NCBI RefSeq assembly: GCF_002205895.1
Contig: NZ_NJDE01000010.1
Location: 62,001 to 126,000, forward strand
Reading direction: 5' to 3'
DNA: 64,000 nucleotides
Source: Saccharibacillus sp. O23
GTDB taxonomy: Bacteria > Bacillota > Bacilli > Paenibacillales > Paenibacillaceae
In this document: positions 25,779-34,938 of the stretch, piece after piece
How the letters are laid out: every line of letters starts with the position of its first letter
Position numbering within the stretch: the stretch's first letter is position 1
The notes under the pieces: model-generated
The model's input: the letters and a program-made list of their open reading frames with translations, nothing else
Told to the model about the DNA's origin: nothing
The model's database searches: none
Program-made: the position numbers and the translations under genes

Positions 25779-27368
25779 ATGGGCATTTTCGATCAGGTTC
25801 CGGATTACGTATTGATTCCGGGTATCGTCGTGGCCGTGCTGCTCGTACTGGGTCTGGCATTCTGGGCCCGCTACAAGACGGTCAGCACCGACGAGGCGAT
25901 GGTGGTGACCGGTTCGTTCCTCGGCAGCAAAAATATCGCCGACGACGAAGCCGGACGCAAGATCAAGATCGTTCGCGGCGGGGGCGCTTTTATCCTGCCG
26001 GTGTTCCAGAAAGCCGAATACTTATCCTTGCTGTCGCACAAGCTCGACGTGACGACGCCGGAAGTCTACACCGAACAAGGCGTTCCCGTGCTGGCGGACG
26101 GGGTCGCGATCATCAAGATCGGCAGCTCCACCGAAGACGTGGCCACGGCCGCCGAGCAGTTCATGGGCAAGCCGATCGAAGCGTTGAAGTCGGAAGCGCA
26201 GGAAGTGCTCGAAGGCCATCTGCGTTCCATCCTCGGTTCGATGACCGTCGAAGAGATGTATCGCAACCGCGACCGGTTCGCGCAGGAAGTGCAGAGCGTC
26301 GCGGCCCGCGACCTCAAGAAAATGGGTCTTCAGATCGTCTCCTTCACGATCAAAGACGTAAGAGACAAACACGGCTATCTGGAGTCTCTCGGTAAGCCTC
26401 GGATCGCGGCCGTGAAGCGGGACGCGGAGATCGCCGAAGCGGAAGCGATCCGGGATGCCCGGATTCAGAAAGCCCGCGCGGAAGAAGAAGGACAGAAAGC
26501 CGAGCTGATCCGGGATACGAATATCGCGGAAGGCCAGAAAGAGAAAGAGCTCAAGATCGCGGCGTTCAAACGCGAGCAGGATACGGCCAAAGCCGACGCC
26601 GACCAAGCTTATATGATTCAGGAAGCGCGTGCGAAGCAGACGGCCGTCGAAGAGCAGATGAAGGTCGAATTGGTCCGCAAAGAGCGCGAGATCGATCTTC
26701 AAGAGAAAGAGATTCAGGTTCGTCAGAAGCAGTACGATGCCGAAGTGAAGAAAAAAGCCGACGCGGATCGTTATTCGGTCGAGCAGGCCGCCGAAGCGGA
26801 CAAAGCTCGCCGGATGCGCGAAGCCGACGCTCATCAATATTCGATCGAAACGCAGGCCAAAGCGTCCGCGGAACAGAAGCGTCTTGACGGTCTGGCGATC
26901 GCCGACGCCGAGCGCGCCAAAGGTACGGCGGAAGCCGAAGTCATCCGTCTGCGCGGTCTTGCGGAAGCCGAAGCCAAAGAGAAATTGGCCGAAGCGTTCA
27001 AGAGCTACGGCGAAGCGGCCATTCTCGACATCATCGTCAACATGCTGCCGGAACTCGCCGGCAAGATCGCGGAACCGATCGCGTCCGTCGACAAAATCAC
27101 GGTCGTCGATACGGGCCGCGGCGAAGGCGGAGGCGCCTCGCGCGTCAGCGGCTACGTGACCGAGCTGATGGCGACCGCGCCGGAGATGCTTAAAAGCGTC
27201 TCGGGGCTGGATCTGGAACAGATGATCCATAACCTGACCGGCGGCAAAAAAGCGCCGAGCGACGCTCAGATCGAAGCGAATCTTCAAGCGGAGCGATCTT
27301 CCAGAAGCGCGACCGCGGTGATGCCGGAACGCCCGGCGGCGGCACCGAACGATCGAACGGACAGCTGA
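25779..27368 (+). CDS. floT: Flotillin (FloT/YuaG)
   Basis: A scaffold of functional membrane microdomains, 529 aa. A single N-terminal hydrophobic hairpin or helix (about 7-28) is followed by the SPFH/PHB domain (about 35-195). A long Ala/Glu-rich coiled coil (about 200-400) contains many EA repeats such as RDAEIAEAEAIRDARIQKA. The C-terminal tail after SYGEAAILDIIVNMLPELA is the flotillin oligomerisation region. It is about 20 residues longer than B. subtilis FloT because of its polar end. It follows the NfeD gene under a sigma-W-like promoter and ends at a strong terminator. Confidence 0.94.
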   Translation: MGIFDQVPDYVLIPGIVVAVLLVLGLAFWARYKTVSTDEAMVVTGSFLGSKNIADDEAGRKIKIVRGGGAFILPVFQKAEYLSLLSHKLDVTTPEVYTEQGVPVLADGVAIIKIGSSTEDVATAAEQFMGKPIEALKSEAQEVLEGHLRSILGSMTVEEMYRNRDRFAQEVQSVAARDLKKMGLQIVSFTIKDVRDKHGYLESLGKPRIAAVKRDAEIAEAEAIRDARIQKARAEEEGQKAELIRDTNIAEGQKEKELKIAAFKREQDTAKADADQAYMIQEARAKQTAVEEQMKVELVRKEREIDLQEKEIQVRQKQYDAEVKKKADADRYSVEQAAEADKARRMREADAHQYSIETQAKASAEQKRLDGLAIADAERAKGTAEAEVIRLRGLAEAEAKEKLAEAFKSYGEAAILDIIVNMLPELAGKIAEPIASVDKITVVDTGRGEGGGASRVSGYVTELMATAPEMLKSVSGLDLEQMIHNLTGGKKAPSDAQIEANLQAERSSRSATAVMPERPAAAPNDRTDS

Positions 27369-27433
27369 TCGCAAGACGCGAACCGCAGCGGCGGAAAACC
27401 GGCGGTTTGCATCGTTTTCGAATAAGTATGCAT

Positions 27434-27489
27434 AAGGGACCGAAACCCGCGTTTTCTTAGGAAAACTGCGGGTTGACGGTCCTTTTTTT
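27434..27489 (+). terminator. Terminator of the NfeD-flotillin operon
   Basis: A long interrupted stem pairs GGACCG with CGGTCC, then ACCCGCG/TTTTC with GAAAA/CTGCGGGT, and is followed by seven T residues. Confidence 0.88.
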
Positions 27490-27502
27490 GATGGGCTAGA
27501 AT
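27473..27502 (+). promoter_or_regulatory. Possible sigma-A promoter of the YitT-family gene
   Basis: TTGACG (27473-27478), 18 bases, TAGAAT (27497-27502). The -35 lies within the preceding terminator stem. It would give a leader of about 80 bases. Confidence 0.45.
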
Positions 27503-27591
27503 TAGGGGGTTGCGTGCGCTTCGGTACCCGATCGGAGGCTTGCCTGTCAGGGTGGCCGCAGCGAAATGCCGGAAAAGGACGGGAAGAATCC

Positions 27592-28443
27592 ATGAAAAGA
27601 AAAACGGTAACCAAAACGATTACCGACGTCGCGTTCATCGCGCTCGGCGCCTTCATCTTCGCGCTGGCGGTCAACCTGTTCGTCATTCCGAACGACTTCG
27701 GCGAAGGCGGCGTCACGGGCGTCACCATCATTCTCTATTACTGGTTAGGCTGGTCTCCGGGCCTCGTCAACTTGATCATCAACGGGTTCTTGTTGGTGAT
27801 CGGTTATCGTTTTCTGGACAAGAAGACGATTATTTATACAATTCTGGCGGTTGCGTTCAACTCGCTGTTCCTGCATCTGACGGAGAGTTGGGAGATCGCT
27901 TCCACGGAAAAAACGGTAAACGCGATCTTCGCGGGCATTTTTGCGGGCGTAGGGATCGGCATGATCGTGCGCGTAGGCGGAACGACGGCCGGAACGGTAA
28001 TCTTGGCGCGGCTGGCGAACAAATATCTGGATTGGAATATCAGCTACGGCCTTCTGTTCTTCGACGTGATCGTCGCGGTAGCTTCGCTGATGGTCATCGA
28101 AGTGCAGAACTTCATGTTCACGATCGTGCTGCTCTACGTCGGAACGAAAGTGATGGACTTCATTATCGAAGGCCTGAATCCGAAAAAGGCGGTCATGATC
28201 ATCTCCAAACATCAGCATACGATCGCCGAACAGGTGAACCGGGTCATGGACCGGGGCGTTACCGTGCTGTCGGGTCACGGTTTTTATACCAAAGACCCCA
28301 AAGAAGTGCTCTATATCGTGATCAGCAAGCAGGAAGTGTCGCAGCTCAAGAAGATCGTCAAAGAAGCCGACAAAGACGCGTTCGTGACGATTCACGACGT
28401 GCGCGACGTATTCGGCGAGGGGTTTGTCGACATTTCGAAATGA
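27592..28443 (+). CDS. YitT family membrane protein (DUF161-DUF2179)
   Basis: A 283-aa protein with five to six membrane helices (about 10-190), including the family block NLFVIPNDFGEGGVTGVTII. A cytoplasmic DUF2179 domain follows (about 200-280), starting KKAVMIISKHQHTIAEQV. Family members such as YitT, YpjC and YqfU are widespread in Bacillota and remain poorly characterised. ATG 27592 is chosen because GGACGGGAAG is the only nearby SD-like site. It is followed by glcT with no clear terminator between. Confidence 0.88.
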   Translation: MKRKTVTKTITDVAFIALGAFIFALAVNLFVIPNDFGEGGVTGVTIILYYWLGWSPGLVNLIINGFLLVIGYRFLDKKTIIYTILAVAFNSLFLHLTESWEIASTEKTVNAIFAGIFAGVGIGMIVRVGGTTAGTVILARLANKYLDWNISYGLLFFDVIVAVASLMVIEVQNFMFTIVLLYVGTKVMDFIIEGLNPKKAVMIISKHQHTIAEQVNRVMDRGVTVLSGHGFYTKDPKEVLYIVISKQEVSQLKKIVKEADKDAFVTIHDVRDVFGEGFVDISK

Positions 28444-28527
28444 TCTTCGAACATTGAATATGAAGCGTTTTTTTGCTAATCTATTCTAGATAAACAACTG
28501 TATGCGAAGAGGAGCGGGAACAAGCGG

Positions 28528-29364
28528 ATGCTGGTGTCCAAAGTATTGAACAACAATGTCATTATTGCGGACGATCCGCATTATGGCGAAGTGGTCGTCA
28601 TCGGCAAAGGCATCGGCTTCGGGCGCGGCGAGCGCGATCCGATCGATTCCGAAGCGGCCGAAAAAATGTTTATTTTGCGCAGCCGGCGCGAACAGGAACA
28701 GTACAAACAGCTGCTTCCGCAGGTGGACGAGAAGCTGATCGAGGTCATGAACGAAGCGATCCAGACCATCGGCAATCGAATCGCCTCGCCGCTTAACGAG
28801 CATATTCACGTCGCGTTGACCGACCATATCGCGTTCGCGCTCAAACGGATGGAGAAAGGCATTACCTTCCAGAATCCGTTTCTGTACGAAACCAAAGAGA
28901 TCTATCCCGAAGAATACGAATTGGCGGAGTACGTGGTCAATCTGATCGAGGATCGGCTGGGCACGTCTCTGGGCCCCGACGAGGTCGGATTCGTCGCTTT
29001 GCATATCCACAGCGCGATTACCAACCGGCCGATCGGCGAAGTCAGAGGCCATTCGGAGCTGATTGCCGATCTGGTGGATCTGATCGCGCAGAACCTCGAA
29101 GGCGGATTAGACCGGACGACTTTGGATTATTCTCGTCTGCTGACGCATCTGCGGTTCGCGATCGAGCGGATCTGCCGCGGCGAAGAAGTGCGGGCCACGG
29201 ACCGTTTGGCGGAACTGCTCGCGCGGGAATACCCCGAGATGTATTCGCTGGCCTGGAAGCTGATGAAGGTGATGGAGAAGCGTCTGGGACTGCCCGTGTA
29301 CAAGGCCGAAGCCAGCTATTTGACGGTGCATCTTCAGCGTTTGGCGGACAAAGACGCCGTTTGA
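28528..29364 (+). CDS. glcT: PtsG transcriptional antiterminator GlcT
   Basis: A BglG/SacY-family antiterminator of 278 aa that binds the RAT hairpin in the ptsG leader and lets transcription continue when glucose is present. Its activity is set by PTS phosphorylation. The CAT RNA-binding domain (about 1-60) begins MLVSKVLNNNVIIADDPHYG. PRD1 (about 65-170) and PRD2 (about 171-278) carry conserved histidines in NEHIHVALTDH, ALHIHSAITN and LTVHLQRL. ATG 28528 follows SD AAGAGGAG. The RAT target lies immediately downstream, before ptsG, giving a closed regulatory pair. Confidence 0.95.
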   Translation: MLVSKVLNNNVIIADDPHYGEVVVIGKGIGFGRGERDPIDSEAAEKMFILRSRREQEQYKQLLPQVDEKLIEVMNEAIQTIGNRIASPLNEHIHVALTDHIAFALKRMEKGITFQNPFLYETKEIYPEEYELAEYVVNLIEDRLGTSLGPDEVGFVALHIHSAITNRPIGEVRGHSELIADLVDLIAQNLEGGLDRTTLDYSRLLTHLRFAIERICRGEEVRATDRLAELLAREYPEMYSLAWKLMKVMEKRLGLPVYKAEASYLTVHLQRLADKDAV

Positions 29365-29384
29365 TTTTTTGTTCGTGAAAGGGC

Positions 29385-29413
29385 TTGCCAGTTCGAAAAA
29401 GCTATGCTATGAT
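29385..29413 (+). promoter_or_regulatory. Sigma-A promoter of ptsG
   Basis: TTGCCA (29385-29390), 17 bases, TATGAT (29408-29413). It begins 20 bases after glcT ends and predicts a start near 29420, just before the RAT. Confidence 0.75.
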
Positions 29414-29445
29414 GACCGACGTAAGCAATTTAAGACGATCTTTGT

Positions 29446-29480
29446 AACGATGTGTCACTGATACGATCAGGCATGAATCG
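29446..29480 (+). promoter_or_regulatory. RAT antiterminator element for GlcT
   Basis: The run from 29454 (GTGTCACTGATACGATCAGG, then CATGA) is almost the same as the B. subtilis ptsG RAT, which has GTGTTACTGATTCGATCAGG and then CATGA. The flanking ACGAT and ATCG bases can close the hairpin. Its 3' end overlaps the 5' arm of the leader terminator. Confidence 0.88.
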
Positions 29481-29578
29481 CTGCGGAGAATAAAACGCAT
29501 ACTCGCAAAGGCCAAGCTGCACCCGGGGGCCCTTGTTGAGAGTATTCCTTTTATTTTTCGTACGTTCATGCCTTTTTT
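29469..29578 (+). terminator. Regulated leader terminator of ptsG
   Basis: AGGCATGAA (29469-29477) pairs perfectly with TTCATGCCT (29565-29573) and is followed by a T run (29573-29578). Inner pairing includes ATACTC (29499-29504) with GAGTAT (29540-29545). Because the first arm is the 3' part of the RAT, GlcT binding and the terminator exclude each other. Confidence 0.82.
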
Positions 29579-29664
29579 GCGTTCTCGTCAGGGCTTTCGT
29601 TCAAGATCCGATTTAAAATGTGATGACCGAACCTTATACATTCACCAAGAGGGAGTTGCACCTA

Positions 29665-31731
29665 ATGTTCAAAAAACTATTCGGCCTTCTGCAGCGCGTC
29701 GGTAAGGCAGTCATGCTTCCTGTCGCGATCCTGCCGGCCGCCGGTTTGCTGCTGGCGATCGGTACGCTGCTGGTCAGCCCGGACTTCCTGGAACTGGCTC
29801 CTGCGCTCGACGTGCAGTGGGTACAATCCGTCGCTACGGTCTTGATGAAAGCGGGCGACATCGTCTTTGCCAACTTGCCGCTGTTATTCGCGGTCGGCGT
29901 AGCCGTCGGTTTGTGCGACGGCGAAGGGGTCGCGGGACTTGCGGCCATCGTCGGTTTCCTGATCATGAACGTCACGCTCGGCGTGGTCATCGGCGTTACG
30001 CCGGAATTGACCACTCAGACCGGAATGGGTTACGCCAGCATCTTGGGCATCCCGACGCTCTCTACGGGCGTATTCGGCGGGATTATCATCGGTATACTCG
30101 CCGCGGTGATGTACAAAAAGTTTTTCCGAATCGAACTGCCTTCGTATCTGGGCTTCTTCGCGGGTAAACGTTTCGTTCCGATCATGACGGCCGCGACTTC
30201 CATTCTGGTCGGCCTGCTGCTCGTCATTATCTGGCCTCCGATCCAACATGGATTGAACGCGTTGTCCAATGCCATGACCAACGGCAATCCGACCTTGTCG
30301 GCCTTCATCTTCGGCGTCATCGAACGCTCGCTGATTCCGTTCGGTCTGCATCACATCTTCTACTCGCCGTTCTGGTACGAGTTCGGGGAATACGTCAACA
30401 AAGCCGGCGAAGTCTTCCACGGCGACCAGCGGATCTTCATGGCGCAAATGCGCGACGGCGTTCCGTTCACGGCCGGCATGTTCATGACGGGTAAATTCCC
30501 GTTCATGATGTTCGGTCTCCCGGCTGCCGCTCTGGCGATCTACCATGAAGCGCGTCCGGAACACAAGAAATACGTAGCCGGCATCATGGGTTCGGCGGCG
30601 CTGACTTCGTTCCTGACGGGGATCACCGAACCTCTGGAATTCTCGTTCTTGTTCGTCGCTCCTGTTCTGTTCGGGATTCACGTCATCTTCGCCGGTTTGT
30701 CGTTCATGACGATGCAGATTCTCGGCGTCAAGATCGGCATGACCTTCTCCGGCGGTCTGATCGACTTCCTGTTGTTCGGCGTTCTGCAGAACCGCACCGC
30801 TTGGTGGAACGTCATCATCGTCGGCCTGATTCTGGCCGTGATCTACTACTTCGGATTCCGTTTCGCGATTCGCAAGTTCAACTTGAAAACGCCGGGCCGC
30901 GAAGACCCTACGGAAGAAACGGCGAACGTTTCGGCCGGAGCGGGTACGGCAGGCGAACTTCCGCAAAACATTCTGACGGCGCTCGGCGGACGCGAGAACA
31001 TCTCGAATCTCGACGCCTGCATCACGCGTCTTCGCGTTCAAGTCAACAATGTAAGCAACGTCGATAAAGACCGTTTGAAAAACCTCGGCGCGGCGGGCGT
31101 ACTCGAAGTCGGCAACAACATTCAAGCCATCTTCGGCACGCGTTCCGATACGATCAAATCGCAGATTCAAGACATCATCGCGGGACGTACCCCGGTAACG
31201 GCTCCGGCCGCGGCGGTCGAACTGCCCGAGAAAAACGAAGCCGTGTCCGACGCTTCGGAAGCGGTCGACGTCCTGAACGAAGAAGTGATCGTTTCCCCGG
31301 CCAACGGCGAACTTCAAGACATCTCGAACGTTCCCGATCCGGTGTTCTCGCAGCGCATGACCGGCGACGGTTTCGCGGTACTGCCTTCGGACGGAAACAT
31401 CGTATCGCCGGTCAACGGCACGATCTTCAACGTCTTCCCGAGCAAGCATGCCATCGGCATCATGTCGGAAGGCGGCAAAGAAATTCTGGTTCACATCGGC
31501 GTGAACACCGTTAAACTCAAAGGTCAAGGGTTTAATGTATTGGTAGCGGAAGGCGATGCCGTCATGGCCGGACAGCCGATTCTCGAAGTCGATCTGGCTT
31601 ACGTGCAAGAACATGCGCCGTCGATCATGACGCCGGTCATCTTCTCGAATCTGCCTGAAGGCGCGACAGTCACGCTGCTGAAGACGGGAACCGTCAAAGC
31701 CGGCGAAGAAAACATCGTGTCGATCAAATAA
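29665..31731 (+). CDS. ptsG: PTS glucose transporter subunit EIICBA
   Basis: Glucose-specific PTS permease of 688 aa that imports and phosphorylates glucose. The order is IIC membrane domain (about 1-410), IIB (about 430-510) and IIA (about 540-688). The IIB phosphorylation cysteine is Cys452 in NLDACITRLRVQV, and the IIA histidine is His610 in EILVHIGVNTVKLKG. GITEPLEFSFLFVAP is the conserved IIC sugar-site region. ATG 29665 has SD AGAGGGAG; the ATG at 29620 has none. Expression is controlled by the GlcT/RAT switch. ptsH and ptsI follow. Confidence 0.97.
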   Translation: MFKKLFGLLQRVGKAVMLPVAILPAAGLLLAIGTLLVSPDFLELAPALDVQWVQSVATVLMKAGDIVFANLPLLFAVGVAVGLCDGEGVAGLAAIVGFLIMNVTLGVVIGVTPELTTQTGMGYASILGIPTLSTGVFGGIIIGILAAVMYKKFFRIELPSYLGFFAGKRFVPIMTAATSILVGLLLVIIWPPIQHGLNALSNAMTNGNPTLSAFIFGVIERSLIPFGLHHIFYSPFWYEFGEYVNKAGEVFHGDQRIFMAQMRDGVPFTAGMFMTGKFPFMMFGLPAAALAIYHEARPEHKKYVAGIMGSAALTSFLTGITEPLEFSFLFVAPVLFGIHVIFAGLSFMTMQILGVKIGMTFSGGLIDFLLFGVLQNRTAWWNVIIVGLILAVIYYFGFRFAIRKFNLKTPGREDPTEETANVSAGAGTAGELPQNILTALGGRENISNLDACITRLRVQVNNVSNVDKDRLKNLGAAGVLEVGNNIQAIFGTRSDTIKSQIQDIIAGRTPVTAPAAAVELPEKNEAVSDASEAVDVLNEEVIVSPANGELQDISNVPDPVFSQRMTGDGFAVLPSDGNIVSPVNGTIFNVFPSKHAIGIMSEGGKEILVHIGVNTVKLKGQGFNVLVAEGDAVMAGQPILEVDLAYVQEHAPSIMTPVIFSNLPEGATVTLLKTGTVKAGEENIVSIK

Positions 31732-31849
31732 AGGCTGCCGCTCCGCAGCACGACGTTTTAAAGAAGCAAGCAAGACTTAACAAGCTCGCCTGAACCCGCC
31801 GCCGCCGGAATGTTCAAGAAGAAGTTAAAAATGAAAATAGAAGGCAAGC

Positions 31850-31878
31850 GTGCAAATTTCAGGCGAGTAAGCTATAAT
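31850..31878 (+). promoter_or_regulatory. Likely promoter of ptsHI
   Basis: An exact TATAAT (31873-31878) lies 44 bases before ptsH. The -35 region (about 31850-31856, GTGCAAA) is weak. No terminator was found between ptsG and ptsH, so read-through from ptsG is also possible. Confidence 0.5.
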
Positions 31879-31921
31879 AAGTATGGTTACTTTAAAAAGA
31901 ACACATTGGAGGAACTTAATC

Positions 31922-32197
31922 ATGGAAAAAACATTCAGAATCGTAGACGAAGACGGCATCCACGCACGCCCTGCAACGGCGCTTGTCAATACGGCAAATA
32001 AATTCAAATCGACCGAATCTTTCGCGGAAGCCAACGGCAAACGCGTAACTTTGAAATCCATTCTGGGCGTTCTGTCCCTGGGTCTGGAAAAAGGATCGAC
32101 TCTGACGCTGATCACGCAAGGCGAAGAAGAAGCAGCGGCTCTGCAAGCTCTGGAAGACGTAATGGTCGGAGAAGGACTGGGAGAAGTCAATGCTTAA
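31922..32197 (+). CDS. ptsH: Phosphocarrier protein HPr
   Basis: HPr carries phosphate from enzyme I to the sugar permeases. As Ser-phosphate form it is CcpA corepressor in Bacillota. The protein has 91 aa. The phosphorylatable His14 (His15 in B. subtilis numbering) lies in [14 protein letters not shown], and the HPr-kinase target Ser46 lies in [15 protein letters not shown] 31922 has SD TTGGAGGAA. Its stop overlaps the ptsI start by 8 bases, so the two are co-translated. Confidence 0.98.
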   Translation: MEKTFRIVDEDGIHARPATALVNTANKFKSTESFAEANGKRVTLKSILGVLSLGLEKGSTLTLITQGEEEAAALQALEDVMVGEGLGEVNA

Positions 32198-33902
32198 TAT
32201 TTCCGGAATCGCGGCTTCGGCCGGCATTGCCATTGCCAAAGCTTTTCGCCTGGAGCATCCGGATTATACCGTAACCCAGGAGACCGTCAAAAACGCGGAA
32301 TCCGAAGTCGCCAAGCTTGACGACGCTCTTGCCAAATCGCAGACCGAACTCGAACGCATCAAGGAACGCACGCTGCAAGAGCTGGGCGCGCAAAAAGCCG
32401 AGATTTTCGAATCGCATCTGCTGATCCTGAACGATCCCGAGCTGATCAGCCCGGTCAAAGACATGATCGTCAACGATCAAGTCAATGCCGCTTATGCGCT
32501 CAACGAGACTTCGAAGCAGTTCGTTTCCATGTTCGAGAACATGAAAAGCGCTTACCTGCAAGAACGCGCCGCGGATATGAAAGACGTAACGAAACGTATT
32601 TTGGGACATCTGCTCGGCTTGAACGTGCAGAACCCTGCCGAAATCAGCGAAGAGGTCATCGTGATCGCGGAAGACCTGACGCCTTCGGATACGGCTCAAT
32701 TGAACCGCAAGTACGTTAAAGGCTTCACGACGAACATCGGCGGCCGTACGTCGCACTCCGCGATCATGGCCCGCTCGCTCGAGATTCCGGCAGTCGTCGG
32801 AACCAAGAACGTGCTGGATCAAGTACAGCCGGGCGATATGGTGATCGTGGACGGCCTCGAAGGCAGCGTCATCGTGAACCCGAGCGAAGAAGTCATCGCC
32901 GAATACCGCGACAAGCAGGTCAAATACGACGAGCAGCGCGCCGAATGGCGCAAGCTGCGCGAAGAAGCGACCGTGACGACAGACGGCGTTCACGTCGAAC
33001 TGGCAGCCAACATCGGCACGCCGAACGACGTGGCCGGCGTTCTCGATAACGGCGGCGAAGGCGTGGGCCTGTACCGGACCGAGTTCCTGTACATGGGTCG
33101 CGACAAGCTTCCTTCCGAAGACGTGCAGTACAATGCTTATAAGACGGTACTCGAGAAAATGGAAGGCAAGCCGGTCGTTGTCCGCACGCTGGACATCGGC
33201 GGCGACAAAGAACTTCCTTACCTCGACCTGCCGAAAGAAATGAACCCGTTCTTGGGCTTCCGCGCCGTGCGTTTGTGTCTGGATCGCACGGACATCTTCC
33301 GCACGCAGCTCAGAGCTCTGCTGAGAGCGAGCGTTCACGGCGATCTGCGCATCATGTTCCCGATGATCGCGACTCTCGTCGAGTTCCGTCAAGCGAAAGC
33401 ACTGCTCGAAGAAGAACGCGAGAACCTGAAGAACGAAGGCGTAGCCGTCGCGGAAGATATCCAGCTCGGCATCATGGTCGAAATTCCTTCGACCGCCGTT
33501 CTGGCCGATCAATTCGCGAAAGAAGTCGACTTCTTCAGCATCGGCACCAACGACCTGATCCAATACACGATGGCCGCGGACCGCATGAACGAACGCGTCT
33601 CGTACCTGTATCAGCCTTATAACCCTTCGATTCTCCGCCTTGTCGACATGGTCATCAAAGCGGCGCACAAAGAAGGCAAATGGGCCGGCATGTGCGGCGA
33701 GATGGCGGGCGATTCCGTCGCGATCCCGCTGCTGCTCGGTCTGGGACTCGACGAATTCAGCATGAGCGCCACTTCCATCCTGCCGGCGCGCAGCCAGATC
33801 TCCAAGCTGTCCCGCGCGGACATGCAAGAACTGGCAGCCAAGGCGTTGGAATGCTCGACAGCCGAAGAAGTCGTGGCTCTGGTCGAAAGCATCCAAGCTT
33901 AA
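32190..33902 (+). CDS. ptsI: PTS enzyme I (phosphoenolpyruvate-protein phosphotransferase)
   Basis: Enzyme I moves phosphate from PEP to HPr. The 570-aa protein has the active His189 in [19 protein letters not shown]. The PEP-binding C-terminal barrel includes [32 protein letters not shown] and the conserved cysteine in [11 protein letters not shown] 32190 overlaps the end of ptsH by 8 bases. It is the last pts gene; a terminator lies at 34075-34107. Confidence 0.98.
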   Translation: MLNISGIAASAGIAIAKAFRLEHPDYTVTQETVKNAESEVAKLDDALAKSQTELERIKERTLQELGAQKAEIFESHLLILNDPELISPVKDMIVNDQVNAAYALNETSKQFVSMFENMKSAYLQERAADMKDVTKRILGHLLGLNVQNPAEISEEVIVIAEDLTPSDTAQLNRKYVKGFTTNIGGRTSHSAIMARSLEIPAVVGTKNVLDQVQPGDMVIVDGLEGSVIVNPSEEVIAEYRDKQVKYDEQRAEWRKLREEATVTTDGVHVELAANIGTPNDVAGVLDNGGEGVGLYRTEFLYMGRDKLPSEDVQYNAYKTVLEKMEGKPVVVRTLDIGGDKELPYLDLPKEMNPFLGFRAVRLCLDRTDIFRTQLRALLRASVHGDLRIMFPMIATLVEFRQAKALLEEERENLKNEGVAVAEDIQLGIMVEIPSTAVLADQFAKEVDFFSIGTNDLIQYTMAADRMNERVSYLYQPYNPSILRLVDMVIKAAHKEGKWAGMCGEMAGDSVAIPLLLGLGLDEFSMSATSILPARSQISKLSRADMQELAAKALECSTAEEVVALVESIQA

Positions 33903-33962
33903 ATCCTTTAACGATCTTTTATAGATCTTCGCATCTTAGACTCGACATAAACATTCAGACGC

Positions 33963-33980
33963 TGACCGCTTGAGCGGTCA
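33963..33980. repeat. 18-bp near-perfect palindrome after ptsI
   Basis: TGACCGCT, two bases, AGCGGTCA: an 8-bp inverted repeat 60 bases after ptsI with no T run. A second hairpin, CGGCGTGC (34033-34040) with GCACGCCG (34055-34062), follows. They may be mRNA 3' structures or a binding site. Confidence 0.6.
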
Positions 33981-34074
33981 ACTCATTAGACGCATTTCGT
34001 ATCACCGTTTCGCTGTACGATCTCTGTCGCTCCGGCGTGCGCGCCGAGCCTTTGGCACGCCGAAGCTGCGTCCG

Positions 34075-34107
34075 TCCGGTTCCCCGATTGGGGAGCCGGA
34101 TTTTTTT
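34075..34107 (+). terminator. Terminator of the ptsHI unit
   Basis: An 11-bp stem (34075-34085 with 34090-34100, one G-T pair), a 4-base loop and seven T residues. Confidence 0.88.
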
Positions 34108-34136
34108 CTTTTTCCTTTCCACTCCCGCAAACGAAT

Positions 34137-34171
34137 AAAAAAAAGAACCGGCAGGAAATGCCGGTTCTTTT
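34137..34171. terminator. Bidirectional terminator before def
   Basis: A 13-bp perfect stem (34141-34153 with 34159-34171) has A-rich left and T-rich right arms. On the minus strand it directly follows the def stop codon. Confidence 0.9.
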
Positions 34172-34174
34172 TTT

Positions 34175-34768
34175 CTACCACAAACTCTGAATCGTAACCC
34201 CCGCCGGTTCCTGCTGCGGGTCTTTCGCGTTGATATGGTCATAGAACATCACGCCGTTCAGGTGATCCAACTCGTGCTGCATCACGATCGCCGGATAGCC
34301 TTTGAGTTTCAGCAGCAGTTCTTTGCCGTTCTCGTCTTGCGCTTTGAGCTTGATCTTCTCGTAGCGCGGAACGATCCCTTCGACGTCGCGGTCGACGGAC
34401 AAGCAGCCTTCGCCGTCCGGCAGATACGTCATCGCCGCGGAATGGCTGACGATCTTCGGATTGAACAGCTTATATTCGTACAGCGTCGGATTTTCTTCTT
34501 CCATAACGTCCGTGAACAGCACGGCGAACATGCGGCGATCGAGACCGACCTGATTGGCGGAGATGCCTACGCCGGGACGCAGCCCGTATTTCTCGGACAA
34601 TTCTTCGTCTTGGCTTTCGTGGAGATAACGCATCATGTTGTCCATCGCGTTGCGGTCTTCGTCGGACAGAGGGAACTTGACCTCCGCCACTTTGCTGCGC
34701 AGGATCGGATGACCTTCGCGCACAATATCGTCCATGGTGATGCGGTAATTTTTATCGGTGAGTGGCAT
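34175..34768 (-). CDS. def: Peptide deformylase (DefB type)
   Basis: Removes the formyl group from nascent proteins, 197 aa, the longer type II form of Gram-positives. Motif 1 reads GVGISANQVG (usual form GxGLAAPQ), so a Ser replaces one Ala and an Asn the Pro. Motif 2 EGCLSV supplies the metal Cys, and motif 3 HELDHLNG supplies the metal histidines and catalytic Glu. It resembles B. subtilis YkrB/DefB over its whole length. ATG 34768 has a modest GAGGT site. It is convergent with ptsI and not linked to fmt here. Confidence 0.94.
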   Translation of the reverse strand: MPLTDKNYRITMDDIVREGHPILRSKVAEVKFPLSDEDRNAMDNMMRYLHESQDEELSEKYGLRPGVGISANQVGLDRRMFAVLFTDVMEEENPTLYEYKLFNPKIVSHSAAMTYLPDGEGCLSVDRDVEGIVPRYEKIKLKAQDENGKELLLKLKGYPAIVMQHELDHLNGVMFYDHINAKDPQQEPAGVTIQSLW

Positions 34769-34938
34769 GATCGCGGGATACCTCGGCTTCCTGAATTATT
34801 ATAGGCAAACAAACGGCTGTCTTCGCGTTGACGCGCGAGAGCGCGCACGAACAGACCTTCTTCTATTATGAAGCGATCCGCCGCAAAAGAAAAGCCGCTT
34901 TCCCTGAAAAAAGGGAAAACGGCCGACGAAACGTCATA

